Source of the DNA: Oscheius dolichura
Lineage: Eukaryota; Nematoda; Chromadorea; Rhabditida; Rhabditidae
Length of the DNA: 64,000 bases
NCBI GenBank assembly: GCA_932521035.1
Contig: OW051497.1
Coordinates: 9,610,001 to 9,674,000 of the forward strand
Direction: 5' to 3'
Under the pieces are notes generated by a model. That model worked only from the letters and a program-made list of their open reading frames with translations. It had not been told where the DNA came from and searched no databases. Positions 59,430-64,000 of the stretch are shown in pieces. The position numbers were made by a program, and so were the translations under genes. How positions within the stretch are numbered: the first letter of the stretch is position 1; every line of letters starts with the position of its first letter.

Positions 59430-60731
59430 TCCACGGTGAAGAAATTGTGATTTTGATCTGGATCTTCGAGAACATTGTTGAATAGCAGAAAAGATAAAAG
59501 ATACTGTAAAAACAGAACAGTGGAAGCTAATTACTTACGCGTGCATCTTCGGGAATCTGAGGATCTTCGGGAATCTGAAGATCTTCATCTTCGTCGAGGT
59601 CTTTGAGAAGGTTATTGAAATGCTGAAAAGAAACAATATAATGTAAAAAACGAACAGCTGATGATGACTAGTAGCTAATTTACACGGTAAATAACTTACG
59701 CGAATATGTTCAGGGGTCGGTGGACGGTTCGGCTCTTCAATTTCAGCGGGACTTGTTATTTTAATATAGACTTCGATACAAAGGAAAACAAGCAGATAGA
59801 ACACAAGGCTTACTCCTGGGATTAACAGAATGAGAAGCCAAATGATCTGAAATATCTACCGTCAACAATATGTTATGTTCATATTCTTTTGAGGGCACTC
59901 CACAGGAAGCGAATAACCAACTCTTGATAACTTATTCGATCGTCTTTGAATGGTTGCGCTGTGTACTCCCAGGAAAGGTACAGAAAGACCCCCGATGAAT
60001 CAACCGTGCTGTTTACGAAAGAGGGTTGCACATTGCAAGGATGTGGACCTGTAAGAGATAGAAACCCCGCGCTTCGAATGCCATTGACATTCTGGGTAGT
60101 CATTTCACCAACCATTAGCTATGATAAGAATTTTAACGTGGCGGAATATGCTCTATAGTTTCTTCTTGGAAATGGCTCTTATGGCAAAATATGGTACTCT
60201 CAAGGTGCCGATCATAGGCCCACTGTGAGCTAACGGTAGTGCCTTTTTTGGCTTCAGATGAGATGGTCATTCAACCCTTGTCTAATCAATATCATCCAGT
60301 TTACATCTGCTGATGGAGAGCCTGCCCTGTTGTTTTCGATAGCTGCCTTTTTTCGGAGGTGTTTGTCAATGAGAAACTGTTTACGAAACACAAAAACTCG
60401 AGAAATCAATGGATGTGGGACGGTCTTTTCGGAGAGCCATTTCCCACTGTTTATGCAAATTATGGAGAGCAGTAGTTTTTCATTGGTAAGGGGAAGCGAT
60501 GCTGATCGATTGAATTCACCCCTATTTGCACATTCCTCCACAAGATTGAAGAAAGCCAGGAAAGGCAGATTGCCATTCAGTAAAATAAAACAGTGGATGC
60601 CCGTAATTGTCGTAGGGGTACTGCCCTCCTCGTCTATCAAGGCATCCTCGAAATAACAATGAACTTACCTCAAAGAATGCGGAATCAAAGAATCCGTGAT
60701 TGAACAGGACTTCTGCAAGGCTCAGAGGCAT
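59387..60731 (-). CDS. single-pass membrane protein with acidic tail (unrecognised)
   Basis: Eight exons (60731-60669, 60620-60532, 60446-60305, 60222-60138, 60048-59918, 59846-59700, 59622-59539, 59503-59387) join in phase to 285 residues. I do not recognise the protein. Visible parts: no clear signal peptide, a soluble-looking N-terminal region with SFVNSTVDSSG and ISYQEL, one strong transmembrane helix (IIWLLILLIPGVSLVFYLLV, about residues 171-195), and a cytoplasmic tail with IEEPNRPPTPEHIR, an acidic DLDEDEDLQ stretch and a short IPEDPQIPEDA repeat. ISYQ followed by a helix faintly recalls TMEM231, but I cannot claim that. A TTTTCAG acceptor precedes the ATG by eight bases. The last exon runs 17 codons into the neighbouring transposon arm and stops there at 59387. 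Confidence 0.55.
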
Positions 60732-60959
60732 CGCTGAGCCTGAAAATTGGCTGGGAAACGGTTCTAACGAATGCGCCACAGACGCGTCAAAATGAACAGG
60801 GGAGGCAATAGATGCACCGCCCCCTCGGTGATTTATTGACTGCTAATAGGGCGAGAGAAGCACAGGAAAGAGTGTCTATTCTTTTGCGACAAATAGGTGG
60901 CGGCATAATCAGTACAGTTAAGCAGGATAAGGTATCCGTGAAAATGATGAAAGGATCGG

Positions 60960-61426
60960 CTAGCGCCTGAGGGTGGCCACAAACGAACGGGAGACTCGCG
61001 AGATGAAGTTCTTCACAAGCTGAAGACGACGCCTCCATCCACGGATTGGCTCATCTTCAGGGACAATTTCAGAGATCTTCTCGTTTGGGACGATTGGAGC
61101 ACGATTATATGTAAGGAGGCCGGTCATTAAAAGAACAATTGTCTAAACATCTCGTAATTAAAGTAGATACTCTGTTATACCAAGTCACTGTTTAGCGGCA
61201 TCGCCTCGAAATGACCGATCTCATACTCTTTAAGCTAAATGAATTGAAGCTATGATAACGGCAATGTTCTCACCTCGAGCTCGTCTTCCTCCTTTATCGG
61301 ATCCAAATATTCAACCAACATCCGCTTTCCCTCCACGACATATTGGAAAATGCTTCTGGGAGCAGTGGTGTAGCGCAGGGGCAGATACCAAGAACAGTTT
61401 GGCTCCAATGGGCAGAAGAGAACCAT
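60960..61426 (-). CDS. small membrane protein, 129 residues (unrecognised)
   Basis: Three exons (61426-61274, 61234-61181, 61142-60960) join in phase. The ATG follows a CGCTTTTTAG acceptor by seven bases, typical of trans-splicing. The N-terminal part has SIFQYVVEGKRMLVEYLDP and an acidic KEEDELE turn. One hydrophobic segment (TIVLLMTGLLTY) is followed by IVPNEKISEIVPEDEPIRGW and a strongly basic C-terminus (RRRLQLVKNFISRVSRSF...LRR). It could be a single-pass or membrane-associated protein with an amphipathic basic tail. It shares strand with genes on both sides, about 230 and 450 bases apart, so the group may form an operon (inference). No function assigned. Confidence 0.55.
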
Positions 61427-61873
61427 TGAGAAACTAAAAAGCGAACGTTGCAGTGAGACACAGTAAGTAGAGAGTGCGAGATAAAAATGACTCAATACGC
61501 TCAGAGAGATCACTCGTCTGACCGTTCATAGTTTTAGGCAGGCATTACACCCCCGGCCCTCGCCGTCTCTCCCTGTATCCACTTCGAGTAAACATGGTTG
61601 TGGTCCTCCTCTTTTTAAATTATCGAGCGATGACGGCTAGCTGGGCAGGGGATGGTCGCTTGTTGGAGACATCGGCCGCCTTTAGGCCAGACTGTTCAAT
61701 ATTCACAACAACCCAGACCCTATTCACTTCGATCTAAATCAATAACATTCATTACGTTTGCCATACACTAGGGTTATCGCGAAGATCGAGCAAGGTAGTT
61801 CAAAGGGCTGGCTCTCGTATCTTCAAAGAGTTAACTCTCATCCTTTTTTTTGAGAATGGGAAGGGTCTAGAAA
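61427..61873. other. 447-base spacer
   Basis: Between two small minus-strand genes. A minus-strand frame near 61528 begins with ATG but ends at the acceptor of the next gene, so it looks like leader or outron sequence rather than an exon. Nothing else is seen. Confidence 0.35.
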
Positions 61874-62204
61874 TCATTTTCTAATGGACGGAAGGGCAAA
61901 TATTTTACCTGAAGTAGAGCAACAAGGCTGATTGGAAAGTACCGGAGACGGAGCAGGTCCTTCGTGGCTAGCAAGTGCTTCCTCTTCTATTTGGATTTGA
62001 AGATCTTTCTTGGTCTCTCTCTGTCCTCCTTCTCTCTAATATGGCGAGGTCAAAACTGTTAGAAACATACGATGCTCCGCAACATTGGATCCAGATCAGG
62101 GCTCCAACAGCACATCCGGCTAAGGGGCCATACAAGAGAATCGCCCCCACATCGGTAAACATCTGAAGGAGGGCATCGGTACTTTCTGTTCCACTCTGGC
62201 GCAT
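61874..62204 (-). CDS. small membrane protein, 99 residues (tentative)
   Basis: Two exons (62204-62067, 62035-61874) give 99 residues: a short polar N-terminus, one glycine/alanine-rich hydrophobic segment (ILLYGPLAGCAVGALIWIQCC), then a charged Gln/Glu-rich region and a Pro/Ser/Cys tail. The 31-base gap between exons is shorter than usual worm introns. The unspliced frame also stays open, to 61968, with a basic tail instead. So the hydrophobic exon is credible but the C-terminus is not settled. It may also be part of a longer gene. No family recognised. Confidence 0.35.
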
Positions 62205-62829
62205 TTAGATGCCCGTTCCTTCTTTCGTCACCGCTTTTGTGAGTGTGCGCTTTCGGCTATGTCTGCCGTCTGCCCCTTTTTGCCGCGCATCCGCACCTGC
62301 AGATAAAAAATACGAGGGAAACTCATCACGCTACTCTAAAAGAAATGCGAGGGGTCAACGGAGGGATCGAGGAAAACAAGCGGGAAATAACCAGTAGTCT
62401 ATGATAAGACATTCCCGAGGTCGTAACTTTGATAAATATGTCTCACGACCATGCCACCAATGACGGAAAGTGTGGTTTTTTACTGAGGAAAAGAGCGCTT
62501 CCAAATATAGCAGAAAAGAGGACAAGAAGAGAGATTCTAGCTGGAGGAGAGAACATTGCAGTGCGAAGAAGTTTGGGCATGATATTGACATCTGCCGCCT
62601 ACGTCGGTCTGACCTTGAAGTGATCCAAAGCAAACGGAAGGGGAATATTTTATAAAACAACTGGGTGAACTGTGAGAAATAGAACGGGAGGTGCTAATAC
62701 AACGAACGGACGTAGATACAATCAGAGGGGTGACGAAAAGTGGGACTGTATCACCGGATTCACTCACATGGGCTTGATTCAGACAGTCATATTTAAAGCT
62801 ATCACAGAGCATAACATATCACAGTAGAA
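62205..62829. other. 625-base spacer
   Basis: Frames of up to about 100 codons occur on both strands in this purine/pyrimidine-skewed stretch, but they overlap one another and none shows splice sites or a domain. I see no gene here. Confidence 0.4.
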
Positions 62830-63105
62830 TTAGACAGCCTCGTTAGCAGTAGCTTCCTCAAGACTTTCCCCGTGAGACAGGCCAGCCATACGCAGGGACT
62901 GCTTTTCCTGGTTGTTTCTAAACACCTTCGGTGAGAAAAGAGAATTCTCATGGATATAAAAAATGTCTACTCACCTCAACATTTTCTCCCTCTTGTCCTC
63001 CATGTAAATTTTGATGAAGTTGTACAGACAGTAGCAGATGGCGAACGGAAGCAGGGTGACCACGATTACGGCAAGAATCTTTCCCGATTCTGACCAACCC
63101 GCCAT
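62830..63105 (-). CDS. 72-residue single-pass membrane microprotein
   Basis: Two exons (63105-62975, 62917-62830) join in phase. The protein has a short N-terminus (MAGWSESGK), one hydrophobic helix (ILAVIVVTLLPFAICYCLYN) and a charged cytoplasmic-like tail with MEDKREKMLR and an Ala/Glu-rich end. Donor AG|GTGAGT and acceptor GTGTTTAG are both good. It resembles the many small integral membrane proteins of animals; I cannot name an orthologue. The compact charge pattern and canonical splice sites make it a likely real gene despite its size. Confidence 0.65.
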
Positions 63106-63836
63106 GGGCTAAAACAATATTTGTGGGAACGGCGGGGAAAAGAAGATGAACAGAGCCGATCGATATGGTTATGTGTCTTTTCTAAGCGGTATGTATATCA
63201 CATCAATTGCAGGGTATGACGGGTCGGCAGAGAAAAAAGAAAAAGCAGAGGCGGCCAACTCAGGCACGGGATATGAAAGATCGGCGCGGTCTCATCCGGT
63301 CAATGTTCAATACAACTCAGAGCTGTTTTTAGCCTGATGAAACGGAGACGACTGTGTATCAAAACTGTTAACCCAAAGGGAGCGAGAGGATTACCCAGAC
63401 GGCTTTTTTCTGTCGTGGGGGAGCCCTTTTACATGTAAATGACAACAAGGGAGAGACAGTGCTGAGTTTTCTATTCGATGAAGGCTATCAGTGGGACGAA
63501 ATATTGGCTTATTTTTAATGAAATCTCCTGCCGCGCATTCCTACATAATTTCTGAATCACCGAGATTGTTTTTCAGCGTTAGGTACACTTTTCTCATCCC
63601 CCAAATTTCTGTTTCTTTGCACTCTATGTGTGCCCTTTTGCCATACATTGCTGTTTCATAATCGGGAGCCTAATGGGAATGGTAGATACAAGCGGAAAGT
63701 CCGCAGATGCCGTTTGACTATCAAGTATTAGAGCATTCCCCCGGGGGATCATATAAACGGAAACTGTTTTTAGTTTGCTTTTTAAGGTTTCTAAGGGTTT
63801 TCAAAGTATTAATCGCTTACTAATCAATGCTTTAAT
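63106..63836. other. 731-base spacer
   Basis: Between the microprotein gene and a gene entering from the right edge. No supported exon. The promoter of the minus-strand microprotein gene should lie near 63110-63300. Confidence 0.4.
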
Positions 63837-64000
63837 TTATCGCCCTAAGACAAGCATATCACAGACAAAATCTCCAAGAGGAACGATATTGAAGACTTTC
63901 ATCATGTACAAGGATTCCAAGAGGTTGTAAATGTGTTCCTGGAAGCACAACAACGTGAGAAAATGTTAAGGGCACTCACGAAAACAGAATTTATGTACAA
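63837..64000 (-). CDS. 3' end of a gene running off the right edge
   Basis: The last exon 63938-63837 (33 codons plus stop) begins after TGCTTCCAG and ends MLVLGR. A preceding exon piece 64000-63980 ends at TTTC|GTGAGT, with an intron of 41 bases. Together they read about 40 residues containing HIYNLLESLYMMKVF and a Cys/Met-rich hydrophobic end. Too little is visible to name the product. Confidence 0.5.

Noticed and set aside
59387-60731. Identification of the 285-residue membrane protein as TMEM231
   Set aside because: Only ISYQ followed by a hydrophobic helix is alike; the N-terminal transmembrane segment and the core motifs I would expect are not visible.

Overview
The window looks like a gene-containing stretch of a nematode chromosome. 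Introns are short (several of 39-60 bases) with TTTCAG-type acceptors. Many first coding exons are preceded within a few bases by an acceptor-like TTTTCAG/TTTTTAG, which suggests spliced-leader trans-splicing. The protein families also fit a worm: an Msx/VAB-15 homeodomain, ShKT domains, an otopetrin and paired Ig I-set domains. Gene structure is compatible with a Pristionchus-like (diplogastrid) worm, but I cannot prove genus or chromosome. No bacterial features, CRISPR array, rRNA or viral element is visible. Nearly all genes are split, so models were built by joining exons whose phases agree and should be checked against RNA.

Left part (1-28 kb) is gene-poor. It holds the vab-15/Msx gene (minus, 1144-3064), a 15-exon rhodopsin-like GPCR (minus, 7979-11714) and a small two-Ig-domain protein with a GC-AG intron (minus, 18892-20331). 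Long non-coding stretches separate them.

The middle (28-45 kb) is dense. A Na+/H+ exchanger (plus, 28125-31907) runs tail-to-tail into an otopetrin-type proton channel (minus, 32144-34600), so two genes for proton movement lie next to each other. Two neighbouring minus-strand genes (35620-39236 and 40812-42264) encode type I membrane proteins with a Notch-ligand (DSL)-like cysteine module but no EGF repeats. A KIAA0930-family gene (43346-45115) is followed by two identical tRNA-Pro(CGG) genes in inverted orientation.

The right part holds a plus-strand block of secreted proteins. It contains a double von Willebrand A protein with Ser-Gly-Glu clusters suited to glycosaminoglycan attachment (47178-49929) and a large Thr-rich mucin with five C-terminal ShKT domains (50312-53495). 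Three tandem paralogues of an unrecognised secreted family follow (53979-54771, 55387-56397, 56878-57646); each has a TATAAAAG box exactly 40 bases before its ATG and shared upstream blocks. This array is the best candidate for something undescribed: perhaps a co-regulated mucus, cuticle or gut secretion locus.

The last 6 kb carries a roughly 466-bp foldback element with about 120-base inverted arms, then small minus-strand membrane-protein genes (285, 129, 99 and 72 residues). The last exon of the first of these reads into the transposon arm and stops there. A partial minus-strand gene runs off the right edge.
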